A stretch of 64,000 bases of DNA, taken from NCBI GenBank assembly GCA_031841125.1, contig CM063114.1, positions 29,953,266 through 30,017,265 on the forward strand. The letters are read 5' to 3'. The notes under the pieces were generated by a model. The model was not told the origin of the DNA. It ran no database searches and saw only the letters and a list, made by a program, of their open reading frames with translations. How positions within the stretch are numbered: position 1 is the stretch's first letter; each line of letters begins with the position of its first letter. Origin of the DNA: Acanthococcus lagerstroemiae (Eukaryota > Arthropoda > Insecta > Hemiptera > Eriococcidae). The position numbers and the translations under genes were made by a program. This document shows, one piece after another, positions 53,280 through 64,000 of this stretch.

Positions 53280-53760
53280 CACAGAAGCTAAATGATGACA
53301 AATCGCTGTTTGAAAAACACTGCAATGACCAGGGGTATAACAATGACATATTGACAGAAAAGTACAAAATCCTACACATAGAAAACAACACAAGAGAAAG
53401 AAAATTAAAAGAACAACTAGAAACAATAAAGGCAAAAAGAAAACAAAAAAACCTGATAAACACAACAACCAACTTCGAAAGCGAGAACCTATTCCAATTA
53501 ATAACATAACACCCACGGATTGGACAGACTACACAATCACAGACAACCAATAGGAGCACAGAACCAATAACACGCACTGATTGGACAGATTGCATAATCA
53601 CAGACAACCAATAAGAGCACACGACGAAACAGGTTCACCATACGGTACTACTCTCAACTATGACTACAGGACCACAAGAGACAAGTCTCATTTAGGGTAC
53701 TCCACTAATGATGGCATAACAGCCGAAAGCGCTCTGGACTATACATAAGCACAAAAAGTG
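53280..53760 (+). mobile_element. Possible Penelope-like retroelement remnant
   Basis: A Lys-rich frame (SLFEKHCNDQGYNNDILTEK..., 53305-53455) is followed by a duplicated segment with GATTGGACAGA and ATCACAGACAACCAATA(A/G)GAGC (about 53515 and 53580), which carries paired CCAAT motifs. A hammerhead-like core follows at 53705. The combination of a coding tail, a promoter-like duplication and a ribozyme relic is the layout found at Penelope-like element junctions. No GIY-YIG or RT motif is seen, so this is tentative. The long minus-strand hydrophobic frame (53236-53622) is a shadow of the A-rich strand. Confidence 0.35.
53705..53728 (+). ncRNA. Hammerhead-ribozyme-like core, probably inactive
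   Basis: CTAATGA, then TGGC-ATAACA-GCC (a short stem II with a loop), then GAAA reproduces the hammerhead core layout. The first box should read CTGATGA, and the G-to-A change hits a catalytic position. Stems I and III are not clearly closed. It is therefore likely a relic. Confidence 0.3.
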
Positions 53761-54184
53761 AGTTGGCACACCCTACAAATGGAATAAGACCACTAATAAG
53801 TTTCATCATCCAATTCCTCGAGAGAAAAGACCTGTACAGTGTTGCGAAAGCGATGAATGAGATAAAGTCTCCAACAATAGTAGTTCGATCAAAAATTTAT
53901 AAGAAGTTGAAAAATTTGGTAGCACACACTGGAAGGTATTTTCCATTTACAAAAATATTCAGCAGTATACATCATTCAAAATGTGGAGTATTTCTCATCT
54001 ATCTAGCCTGATCATTTCGAGGAGTACTAGAAGGTAGAAAATGACTGAATTCTTACGCATTTGACAGTGTCCCTTCCAGTACTGGTTCCTGGATCCATCA
54101 CTGCCCCCTCCTCCTTTCACGGAAGCCTACATTCAAGATTCACAAAGCTAAAATTACATAACTCGGGACTCTTTCAACTGCGTC
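53761..54184. other. Unassigned spacer
   Basis: The 82-codon open frame at 53763-54011 shows no motif. Nothing else is seen. Confidence 0.3.
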
Positions 54185-54189
54185 AACTG

Positions 54190-55275
54190 GGTATTGATTT
54201 TCAAGGAGGGTCGATTGCTTATGGGGGTCGCGTCCCCAGCACGGGTTGCAGCACCCGCGGGGTACTATGGCTGCACATCCCCCCACCCAGTTCCAGCGCA
54301 AGGGGCAAAAGTAAAATCGTTCCCCCAACATGCATCGGGAGCAGGAGGGGGTCAAAAAATATCCATGTTTACATATAACTGTCAAGGGATAGCATCCAAA
54401 GATCGGCTATTTGAATTTGAAAAAGCGTGGGAGGAGGTGGATTTTGATAATGTGGGAATTGCAGAAAGCAGAATTTTCGGAGAAAAGTTGTGGGTTAGAA
54501 AGAACGGAAATTATTTATTTTACAGCGGGAAGAAAAAAGGCTACGGGGGAGTGGGATTCTATATTCACAAAAACTGGACGGATAAAATTAAGGAGGTTAA
54601 GAGCATTTCAGAAAGAATCTGCGTGGTGAAACTGAACCTCGGCAGTGACATCAATCTCGTGGTGATTCAGGTTTATGCACCGACAATGAGGGCGAAGAAG
54701 GAAGTAGTGGAGGAGTTTTATAACCAACTATCCGAAACAATAAAAAAAGAGAAAGAATATTACACGTTAGTGTGTGGCGACTTCAATGCTAAGCTAGGCA
54801 GGGAGGACGTTAAGAGGCAAACTCTGAGCCAACGAAACCTCGAACTCTAACGGCGAGAATTTAATTAATTTGGCATGCAACGAAAATTTGAAAATTATGA
54901 ATACCTTTTTTGAAAAAAGGAAAAAAGATAAATGGACCTGGGTATCGCCAGACCACACTACGAAAACAGAAACTGATTTTTGGTTAACAAATGATAAACG
55001 CATAGTAAAGGATGTGAGAGTCCTTAAAAATCTCATGTGCTCTTTCGATCACAGACCATTGCAAATTAAGCTAGAATTTCCAAAGAGACCGATGATACAT
55101 AACTCTTGGAAAAGATTCCCCCCAAAAAACAAACATTCCAATAGACAAAGAAAACGAAGCAAAAACTTTTTTGGAAAACAAATTGAAAAAATGGGAATTT
55201 AGCATACATAACCTTCAAAAGTCATATGACAACTTTATAGAAATTTTTACGGAAACAATAAAAAAAAAAAAAATA
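54190..55275 (+). mobile_element. RTE-like LINE, 5' half (leader plus endonuclease), lacks RT
   Basis: A GC-rich leader (about 54190-54360, with GGGGTCGCGTCCCCAGCACG) precedes the endonuclease. Coding continues into the linker and ends at an A-rich tract (55258-55273). The RT, thumb and 3' UTR are absent. Like the copy at 17.1 kb, this is a 5' half without a 3' half. The A-tract at the break may reflect internal priming or template jumping. Confidence 0.72.
54360..55250 (+). pseudogene. LINE endonuclease, all main motifs present, frameshifted
   Basis: The frame to 54850 reads MFTYNCQGIASKDR (the strand with catalytic Asn), VGIAESRIFG (catalytic Glu), GVGFYIHK, VVIQVYAPT and LVCGDFNAKLG (catalytic Asp/Asn). 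After a frameshift near 54835, NLACNENLKIMNTFFEKR, KWTWVSPDHTTKTETDFWLT and CSFDHRPLQIKL (terminal DH) follow to about 55090. A third frame continues the linker (KWEFSIHNLQKSYDNFIEIF, 55190-55250). Two frameshifts are the only defects over about 290 codons, so this is the best-preserved endonuclease domain of the window, although the protein ends before the RT. Confidence 0.85.
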
Positions 55276-58086
55276 TATATAGTAAGGTGAAAACCACTAT
55301 TCAATTGTGATAGTCACTTAGGTATACCGAGACAATTGGTTGTGCAATTTGTAATCTAAATCCCTACCCGCATAATTTTACTCTGACACAATCGTTCTAT
55401 ACCTCATCTGTTAAACATTCAACTTAGCTTGTTGGCGGTAACACGCGACTTATATTAACAGCTCCACTTCTAGACAAAGAAATTAGTGGAAGTTTTCCGA
55501 TGATGGGTCAAAGAACGTAGTTCATAGCAAAAAGTGTAGAATTAAGCTGATTTTGAACATAACTGCTTACATCAATGGCGGAGGTCCGAATTCCCATCTT
55601 CGTGAAGTTCGCTACTATCTAAGCTGATATGATCTTCTGTAGAGAGGAAACCGAGGCGAAAGAAATAAGAAAAACTAATTTATCACAGTTCCACCGAACA
55701 CTGCGCTTGATGACAAACATACTGAAGGTTTTGATATGCGAGAATTGAAACTGTAATGAGCTTAGCAGAATTTTTTTATAGGTACTTATAGCTTCTTCTC
55801 ATATCTTTTATTCCACAGCATCACCTCTTCCCAATTTGAAGTAAAAAAATATGACTTTCGATGACATTTATACGACTTTTTAGTAACCTCAAAAAAATGT
55901 TTGCTCGCTCCGATCGCTTACTTTTCTATTTTTACTCATTAGCTGATGTCTGTACAATAAACTCATGTTATTTTGACAGTTTTCCCCCCAAATATTTAAT
56001 AGAATAAACATTTTTCAGATGTCCTACAGCGAAAAAATATGACTTTAGATGACTTAGATGAACTCTTTTCAATATATGGCCTTAGATGATCGATGGACAC
56101 CCTGCCACCCTGCAATTTTACTTATACACCTTCGGTTCATAACTCGTGATTACTCGGTCAACGAACTGATGGAATTCATTAATTTTCAGAAAAGGCCTCC
56201 GTATTAAGGTTGTTCTTAAACTTGTGTCCGGCTAGCGAAACTACAGAAGCATCTTGTGAAAATTGGTCACCTGAGTTCGTCTTGAATAATGATATCCTAT
56301 TGAATAAATTGTTGCAACACCGCGCAAACATTTCTAATTTCTCATTTAACGTAATTAAGTTCGTCTTCGAATCGAGCTCGTTATAGCACTGATTAGATTA
56401 CTGAGTGCATCTCTCGAAAATACAATAATAGCTACCTATCTTAGTTCAGAGAAACCGTCAGTTTTGGATTTATCAACGTCTGCCGCGTCAACGTCCGTTT
56501 TATAGATATGGGCGTTTTGAGGTTAATCTTATTATAGCAATGACACAGAAAAGAAAGATCTTTATACGTTCCATTCCAGGGGAGGGAGCCGCAGCCGTAT
56601 GCCACCGTATCTGAATTACTGATGAACGTTCGAAAAAGTTTTGACCCTGCCAACGTTACATCGCTGCTTTAGTCGGGTTTCAGCCCCCTCTGGTTCGCCC
56701 TGTGAACTCGCTAATTCCGGATGAAAATGTGAACCAGAAACCCGGAGTTACACACAAAGCAATAAACGTGAGGAAAGAAAAGTAATAAAATGAACCGGGG
56801 CGAAATAAATTCTACTCTACACGTATGCACACGTTAAATTCGAGCACGAAGGAAATTGAAAATGATGGAAACGTCTATCGTGCGATGAAAGTTCTTTTTT
56901 GGGTAACAGTTTACAACGGAGAATTTGGAAAAGCACACGAGATATATGTCATCAATATCGCGTGTTTCCTCTACAAAAAGGAGAGAAAAAATCGAAGACT
57001 GTTGTAAGCTACATCGCCAATTAGAACAGCGTGTGCACAGATGTTTGTGTAGATTTCGTTTTACCGGATCGAATGAGGTTGAGTGTAAAACGAAATTTAC
57101 TTTCTTCTCCGAAGTTTTCTACCCTCCGGTTTCGGCATCAGCTTTGTGTAGAAAAATAATTTTGTACGATTCTCGCCGCTTCAGACGAGTTTCTCTTTCA
57201 ATTTACGAAATTTATGAAGTCGAATTGCACAGCCGGTTTTGGGGGGAGGGATTTCGGAGGTAATCCTCCTTTTCTTGAGCGTTCAAAATGAAAAAAAAAA
57301 AAAATTCGTAAAAATGGAAACATGTTGCTCGCTTTGCTCGCAAATTAGTGTTTTTAAAACATTTTTCAAGGTCAAAACCCACCTCCATGGTAAAATTCTG
57401 ATACCAAGCGTCTTGATCATTCTTCACTTCTAATAAATCGGAAATCTCTACTGCGTGTTATCTGCGAGAGCATTTTAGCAGTTGTTACGGAAAATTTTTT
57501 CTAGTACATGTTTTTTCAAATCTCTAGTGCGTGTTATATGCGTGTGCGTGTTACATTCGGGAAAATACACTAGGTGAGTCATGCTCCAAAAACTGAGTTA
57601 CACGTGCCAAAGGTTCTTATAGACAATCAGTTTTTTTATGAAATGCTATCTGAATCTAACAGAGCAAGAGAGCTCCATGCATATCTTTCGATTAGTACAG
57701 GTTAGTTTGGAGTTCTGTCTGTTCTGGTTCCCAGGGCTTTTCTCTGTGAAGTGAGAATATTCTACAATGGAGCCAGACAGTAGCACGTATCACTGAGTAG
57801 CACTTGATCTTCTGTAACTGTGAAGTAAGTTTTACTTACCTACCAAAATTACGAGAATTCAAAGGACTGACCGAACGTGCAAGTTGATGAATATCGCTTT
57901 CACATACCTGGAACACGTAAAAAAGAAATTAATTTAATACTGAATATTAGTGATGGTTGCTGGTATGTTCAACTATGCAGATTGTCTTGAGGAATACACA
58001 ACTGCAGCTCCGTAAGTAAGGAAAACCTTGAAGCATAAGTGCAACCACTAGACTATAATTGCGGTTTAATGTTGCCAAACTTTTTC
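55276..58086. other. Unassigned spacer with one CAGGGTG-type end
   Basis: At 56089-56104 the sequence ATCGATGGACACCCTG is the complement of a CAGGGTGTCCATCGAT terminus. Its subterminal region (about 55990-56088) repeats TAGATGA/ATGACTT words on the plus strand, and ATATGACTTTCGATGAC near 55850 may be the inner part of the same element. The left end was not found. Elsewhere, including a more balanced stretch at 56600-57240, no gene is recognised. Confidence 0.4.
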
Positions 58087-58491
58087 CAGGGTGTCTACCG
58101 GGTCCAAATTTTCCAATTCCTTAACTTTTCCTTGACCTTTTCTCACTTTTTTCATAGCCGTTTTACACAAATACAAATATAATCTCGTTCGCAGAACCTT
58201 ACCAAGGTGGGGGGCGGGGAGGAGGGGCTCACAATAAATGGAAACACTAAAAAATACTATGGAAAAGGATATTATGTAATTATCTGAAAATATTTACGTT
58301 ACTTTAAATTTACTTGTAATTTAAAAAAAAAAATCGTGATAATAATTTTGAGAAAATTTAAATGAAAAATTTATGACTTTTCATGACCACTATCCAAAAT
58401 ACTTGACTTTTCCTTTACTTCCTTCACTTTCTTTGACTACTCTCCAAAATGCTTGACTTTTCCTTGACTTCCTTGACCAGTAGACACCCTG
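58087..58491. mobile_element. MITE with CAGGGTGTCTAC termini, 405 bp
   Basis: The left end CAGGGTGTCTACCGGGTCC and the complement of the right end CAGGGTGTCTACTGGTCAAG form the inverted terminus. Subterminal sequence is made of TTGACTTTTCCTTGACTT words on the right and TTAACTTTTCCTTGACC on the left. A shared T-run at both flanks obscures any TSD. Confidence 0.8.
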
Positions 58492-58522
58492 TTTTTTGTA
58501 AACAGTTTTTGTTGTATACATA

Positions 58523-59638
58523 CAGGGTGTTTCTTCTTCAATGACCCCTCCCCCTTTCAACCAGGTAAGTAGGCGACCTACTCCGAGACTATGTAGATAT
58601 ATTTGCATAATCTTACTTTGAAGGGGCTGAGTTATGGTTACATTTTAAAAAGTTTTCTATCCTTGAAATTTTTTTTCTTTTCACCATTCTGGAGATAGAC
58701 AGAAAAATGGTACCAGTAGATAATAGTAGAGGACAGTTATGGTAACCACAGAAAAAAAAAAGGTCGGAATCAGTTCAACAGGGTGTTCATAAAATCAATT
58801 TTAGTACAAATTATATCAGAAAATTTTCTCCTTTTTTCAGTTTTCCGTGAAACTTGCACCTCCTTCCCATCGGTATGCGCCACAGTTCAAGGAATATGGC
58901 TAAAATATTACCAAAATCGATTTTAGCGACCTTTAGAACCAATTATTAGCCAATATTAAACGTAACAAAACACTAGAACCCAAGGGATCCGGTTGACCGA
59001 GTGGATAGCGCGCCGGTCTCGGAATCCGGAGGTCCCGGGTTCGAGCCCACGCAGCAACTCGCAAGATTTCGACCTTGGCCGCTTTTTCGGCCGGAAGGGA
59101 AGAGGGCTAAGACAGTCCTAACAGCCTTCCCAACGTCTCTGAAGTAATGCTCGAACGGGCGGATTCCAGGGGCTCGGGTTGAAAGCAAATTAGGAAAAAA
59201 AAATAGAACCCCTCTCCCTCATTGCATGGGCCTCAGTTTCAAATACGGGGTAAATAGATGAAAAGAGGGAGGTGAATAAGCCCCATACACAGTGGCAAAG
59301 TCTGTGTTAAAAGTAATAATTCCTAACGGGGATATCTTGAACTCCATTTTGAGCAGTTCTAATCCAGAAGAAAATTGCTAATGATCTTTTTTATGCGAAA
59401 TTTAATGTACAATCTATTGCAAATAAAAAAACCTGCCGTCTACTATTATTTTCAAGTAACATTTTTCTGTCTATCTCCAATTGTGATAAGAAAAAGAAAT
59501 TTCAAAGATAGAAAACTTTTCAAAATTTGACCATAACTCAGCCTCTTTGAAAGTAAGAGTATGCACACATATCTACATATTGTCGGGGGTGGTTACCAAC
59601 TTACTAGGTGAAAGGGGGGAATTGCAAAAGAGACACTG
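58523..59638. mobile_element. Long-TIR DNA element (~215-bp TIRs) with nested SINE
   Basis: The left arm (58523-58738) and the complement of the right arm (59425-59638) align through CCCCCTTTCA, TATGTAGATAT, GCATA(A/C)TCTTACTTT, GAGTTATGGT, AAAAGTTTTCTATC and GAGATAGACAGAAAAATG. The ends are CAGGGTGTTTCTTC and CAGTGTCTCTTTTGC. Without the SINE it would be about 890 bp. No transposase is seen. The flanks share only TACAT, so the TSD is uncertain. Confidence 0.82.
58982..59203 (+). mobile_element. tRNA-derived SINE, family A, copy 4, best preserved
   Basis: The head reads GGTTGACCGAGTGGATAGCG with a B-box GGTTCGAGCCC. The body includes GATTTCGACCTTGGCCG and GCTCGAACGGGCGGATTCC, ending GCTCGGGTTGAAAGCAAATT and an A9 tail. 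TAGAACCC is duplicated at 58974-58981 and 59204-59211. It lies inside the long-TIR element 58523-59638. Both promoter boxes match tRNA consensus well. Confidence 0.88.
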
Positions 59639-62600
59639 TACATCGAGTGTCACACTTGACCTAAGTGACAAAAACCTTCTTTTTTTTCAGGAGAGCGATT
59701 TGAAAATTATAAATAACGTTGTGTTATATATGTGGCTCAAATGATTTATGCCATCTAGCGGGCTGAAAAAGGATGTAATTTGTCATTTGCAAGTGTAGCT
59801 CGATTGCCCGAGACAGGGCATCGAGATCTATAAGAATATGTATTTAACTCATTTTTCGTCAAAATGTCACTTGGGTGAATCGTGCATGAGACACGATATG
59901 TTATATTACATATCCTAACGCAGGCCCAATTGGGGTAATTCCAGGGTAGGGGTGCAGTAATGGTGGCAATTTGGCGTGCATGCACTGCCACAGACCTTAT
60001 CATTGATATAAATGTTACGTACTAACATCCCTCCCTGGGTATTTCCTGCGTCGTACGATGCAAGCTTCTTAGAAACGTATTTTGTCACCTGCGTTCCCGT
60101 ATACTCGGCATAGGATCTTTGCAAAACTACGTTCTTCTTCTTCTTATGACTTACTCTCCCTTTTTCTCCTTCGATTGGTCAGACAGGACATCAGTTGAGT
60201 TACAATTTAGTAACATTCAGCCACCATTTTTTGTTTTAACACTCTTGGTGAAATCAGTATCGATCAATCAATACACGCACTTTCTCTACACTCTCTCATT
60301 TCTTTTGACTTCGTATGCCTTCGCTCCAGTCCGGGCTACACACTCTTCTCTCTTGCAAAACTCGATAAACCCGCATAATGAATTAGTCATAACGGAGTTA
60401 GAATGAATATGATAAATCTTACAGAGACATATTGTGGAGGTTATTTTCCAAAAATTGAGAATATTAAGGCAAATCCCCCCCCCCCCATAATACATAGTTT
60501 CTACACAGTAGAGAATATTCAACAAATTTACAGAGCAGGAGCATTAAAATTTAGGGAAAAGGACGACTTCTGTCCACGACGATAGATATATTGTCCATGG
60601 CACAAGCACTGATATCCACGACTACGGACAAAACAGCTTTAATAATTATTTCCTTTTTCAGGAAATTTTATGTGCCAGTGACTGCGAGCTGGCACCTGGA
60701 TTGTGTTCAGGAATAATGTATAGGCACATAACTTTGCACCAGTCAAAGATTGACCACGACAATGGACTGAAAACCCTGGTAACAGAACTTTACGACATCC
60801 TTTCTGCAAATGTGAAGTCACTGACAGCAAATTCAACTTCCTGACAACAAATTGAACTTCTTACACTTCCAATTTTTCTGAATAATAATATAACTTTATG
60901 GGGGAAAAAACAACTTGAAAATTTTTTTTTTAAATATAACAGGTATGAGACAAGACAGATCCACGGCGATGAACACCTCCCGATGCTTTTTCCATTCAGA
61001 AGATGGTAATTGTCCTGTCTAATGAACCGGATTGGTAGAATTTGTTGTCGATGTTATTGTTCCCTCCCCTTCCCCAAAAATAAATAAAAATAAATAAATA
61101 AATCGAAAGTTACGATTCAGAATTTGCTGGTAAAAAAATATGCACAGTTTCTGAAAAATGACCTATATTCATTTTCGAGGGAAGAAAAGAAAGAGTGGCA
61201 CTAAAACAAATTTAATAATGAAAAAAAAATTTTTTTTTTAGGTCAAATCAACAGAAACCGATTTTTACTTCTTCAAGTAAAACAACACTACTCCCCACGA
61301 CGCATCGCTAGAGGGTATTTGAGATGACATAACAGTCAAAACACGAACTTCGAAAATGAAGTTGAAATTTTCATGTTCTGTTGAGGTTCACCAAGGTGCT
61401 TCCCAAAATTAACTGTTTTCAAAATGATTTGCTCTCAAGAGCTGAATTGCCTTGTAATTAGCGTAAAGACACACTAGATAACATTTTTTGAAATAAAAAC
61501 ATTTTTTGGGGTCACTCAATGGGGTACAGCTAAACATGAGATCTCCCATGAGAAAATTTACATTTTTATTTTAAAACTCCTAAAAATAGAGTTCTGTAGA
61601 AAAATAGTTCGACTGAAAAATTATTCTCTGTGCTATAAAACCTACCCAGGATTGAAGAAAAAATTCTAAAAATCATTTGGCCTCTGCTTAATTTTTGGAT
61701 GAAAGTAAACAATCTTCAAGACAGTTCAGGAAAATACAATAAAAAATACAAATCTGTTTACATGGTTTTCAGACACGTTATATCCATTTATCCATTTTTG
61801 ATGTTAATTTTGTCTCAACCCCCCCCCCCAGCCTGCTCCACCGAAAGTCACAATCTAAACATTAAAGGTGGGCACATTAAATATATCGACAACAGAATTT
61901 CCCGAGTCGCTAAATTCATTTTTGAGGTTATTTACTCAGTCAACCCCACCTCAATTGCTTCACACGGGGCTAAGACGTTCACAATCAAAATAACTTATAC
62001 TGGAGTGTACACAATATATCATAAATAGAGTTTCGTGGTGAGTCAGAGAGATCGTTTCTAACTTTTTGTCGGACATAAAGTACGCCCGGAAAAATATAAA
62101 AACACTATTTTTCGATTAGGAAATTTAAATAAAAATTTTCAATTTGAAATTTTAATTTAATGCTATACATTAATAATATGAATTGTCCAGAAAAATTTTA
62201 CAACAGAGTAAGATTATACATATATCTGCGCATGTTACTTTGAATGTTGCTCGTTTCAGCCCTTGTGGATTAATTTGGGAGGGGATGACTGAGGAAATAG
62301 CGTCTAGAAACGATGTCACCGACTGAAGAAATTTAATTCAATACCTCGAATATCCAGTAGTAGATACGATATTTTCTTTGATTGCGCTTTTAGAATTCAA
62401 AAAAATCTTCTATTCCTAATTTCCTTCCGAAGTCATGAAATGTAAAAAACAATCTTATAAGTGTGGTATCCAAAAATGGAGAGGGGAGAACAAAGTAGCA
62501 GGTAGGCGCAGGTATAAAGGTTGGCAGGCGTGTCCGACGGGCAACTTTCACCCTTAGGAAAAATAATCAAAAATTGATATTTTCTCCCATAAGGTCTACG

Positions 62601-63999
62601 TGAATGCATGGTAGGGTGAAGGTCACTTCGAACTCCTTTTACAGGACTTATTGGGAGACCTGTCTAAAGTGAAATGTTGTTTTCTTCGTGAATTTGAGTA
62701 TTCAACATTTTGGCAAAAAACCTATTCTGGATGTCTTTGACCCCCTAGAAAATTTGGCACAATGAGTGGGGTGTCAGTTTTCAATACGCTCGTCAAGAGA
62801 CTACGCTTAACAATCTTTTGCAGTAAAACTTCTGGTCGCCAACATTTTTTTAAATTTTCAAATCGTTTTAATTTTCCTGGATTTTATTAACATCCAACTT
62901 AATGAGAAAGACATTTTTAAAAGAAACTGGTATTCGGAAGCAAACAAGTTCACGAACTGGCTACTGATGTTGAGAAGATATTCGCAAAAATTTTATTTCA
63001 AATAAAAGAACGGAGTTGAACTTCTTGATTTCAGGTCACTTGGAAAATGTCTCGTAATCAACTATTCCAGCACATAACACAAACATACCTTTCATCATTC
63101 ATCAATTTGGGACTTTGTGCGTCGAATCTGTAATCATCACACTCGATAGTTTCGGTCGTTAATTAATAATTCCGACTTTAAATTAATGAGTCAAGTTTTC
63201 TCAAGTACTTCGTGTCCCAGTTGTCTTCTCGTTTCCTTAATGGTCATCGAGTCGACTGTATCGATGAAGATGGTATAAAATGGTCTTTGAGAAGCACTCG
63301 AGCGTTTCAGATCTCGAGTATACTTTCGATTTCCTACAACTAAACTTCATCCGAACATTTCGGGTTCCTTTGCTAACAAATTATTGGAAGCCAAGTTCAG
63401 AAAAGGTCGTGTACAACGTAATTTTGAAACGTTCGATTCCGGGAGTGTTTAGGGGAGGGGGTCCTAATTTCTCTAACTGTGAAACGTGGATGCTGATAAC
63501 TGGAAACGTTTGAAAATAGTCAAGCCAAAATAAATAAATAATAAAACCAGCGTCGTTTGCCTAAAAAGGTGTTCCCCTTTCAAATGTTGTCAATTTGTAC
63601 AAATTTTCAGAATCAGCTAGCAAGATGAAAAATTGAAGTTTTTCCAATTGTGCTAACTGATACCTCGAATTTTTTACCTTTAACTCGCAAATGTCAATTT
63701 TCCCAACTGATTGAAGTGTGCAGGGGGAAGAAGAGTACTTCTGGATCAGACTATTTTAAGGTTCATTAAGGCATTTTTAAAACTAATTTAAACTCTGTGA
63801 AAATCTTTATTTATTTATTATTTAGACTTCGCGAGGACCCCCATTCTAACTCTGAAATATCACTCAAACTAATAACTTAAAATTAATTTAAATAAACTGA
63901 ATTTTAATATTCCTCAAGATTTTGATAAGATTTATTCAGATTCTGTTTTTATTTGTTTGAAAGCTCATTTTGACTGCGAACACTTATTCCGTTTCCCTG
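59639..63999. other. Unassigned spacer to window end
   Basis: No recognisable gene, RNA or complete transposon. A 20-bp direct duplication, CTGACA(G/A)CAAATT(C/G)AACTTC, is seen at about 60819-60858. C-homopolymers occur at 60477 and 61820. The open frames (60119-60406, 61699-62028, 63280-63513) have no motif that I recognise. Confidence 0.35.
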
Positions 64000-64000
64000 A

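Noticed and set aside
53236..53622. 128-codon hydrophobic minus-strand frame resembling a membrane protein
   Set aside because: The opposite strand is A- and AC-rich, which produces Phe/Leu/Val-rich antisense frames; no start context or conservation is visible.
53763..54011. 82-codon frame as a small host gene
   Set aside because: No recognisable motif, no splice or regulatory context, and the length is within chance expectation for this composition.

Overview
This window reads as repeat-dense, AT-rich eukaryotic nuclear DNA, most likely from an arthropod and probably an insect. The basis is the repeat content: an R1-clade LINE tail, several RTE-like LINEs that encode craniofacial-development-protein-2-like endonucleases, hAT, pogo and MULE DNA transposons, and two tRNA-Ser-like SINE families. 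I could not recognise a single host protein-coding exon, a functional tRNA or rRNA gene, or any prokaryotic feature. A species-level call is not possible from sequence alone.

Layout. From 1 to 17 kb: a SINE with intact target-site duplications (TSDs), a 2.65 kb broken hAT element inserted exactly in that SINE's TSD, a second SINE copy, a CpG-rich stretch (7.4-8.4 kb), a longer SINE of a second family (8.7 kb), a 2.6 kb non-coding terminal-inverted-repeat (TIR) transposon with a SINE nested in it (9.9-12.5 kb), two LINE 3' ends (one with a 36-nt poly(A), one GC-rich and R1-like), and a second CpG-rich stretch (15.4-16.8 kb). From 17 to 33 kb: an RTE-like LINE 5' half cut by another repeat, a 1 kb TCACTCAG-type minisatellite, a decayed MULE transposase, several MITEs with readable TSDs, a ~125-bp satellite array, and a 1.46 kb solo LTR with a 5-bp TSD. 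From 33 to 45 kb: an inverted copy of the satellite, a minus-strand LINE, two LINE 3' ends, the second long SINE, and the most complete LINE (EN plus RT, 41.9-44.5 kb). From 45 to 64 kb: more MITEs, a LINE 3' fragment, a degenerate AGTCTTAAAC-word repeat, a hammerhead-like relic, a LINE 5' half, and a cluster of CAGGGTG-ended elements with a nested SINE.

Working together: the autonomous elements are all broken, so none should be able to move itself. The SINEs and MITEs depended on enzymes supplied in trans (LINE RT for the SINEs, hAT or pogo transposase for the MITEs). Several insertions are nested, so relative ages can be read directly. I found no convincing new enzymatic system. The most original items are the exact nesting histories, the satellite family present at two loci in opposite orientation, a SINE body that resembles an RTE 5' UTR, and the internal repeat structure of the solo LTR.
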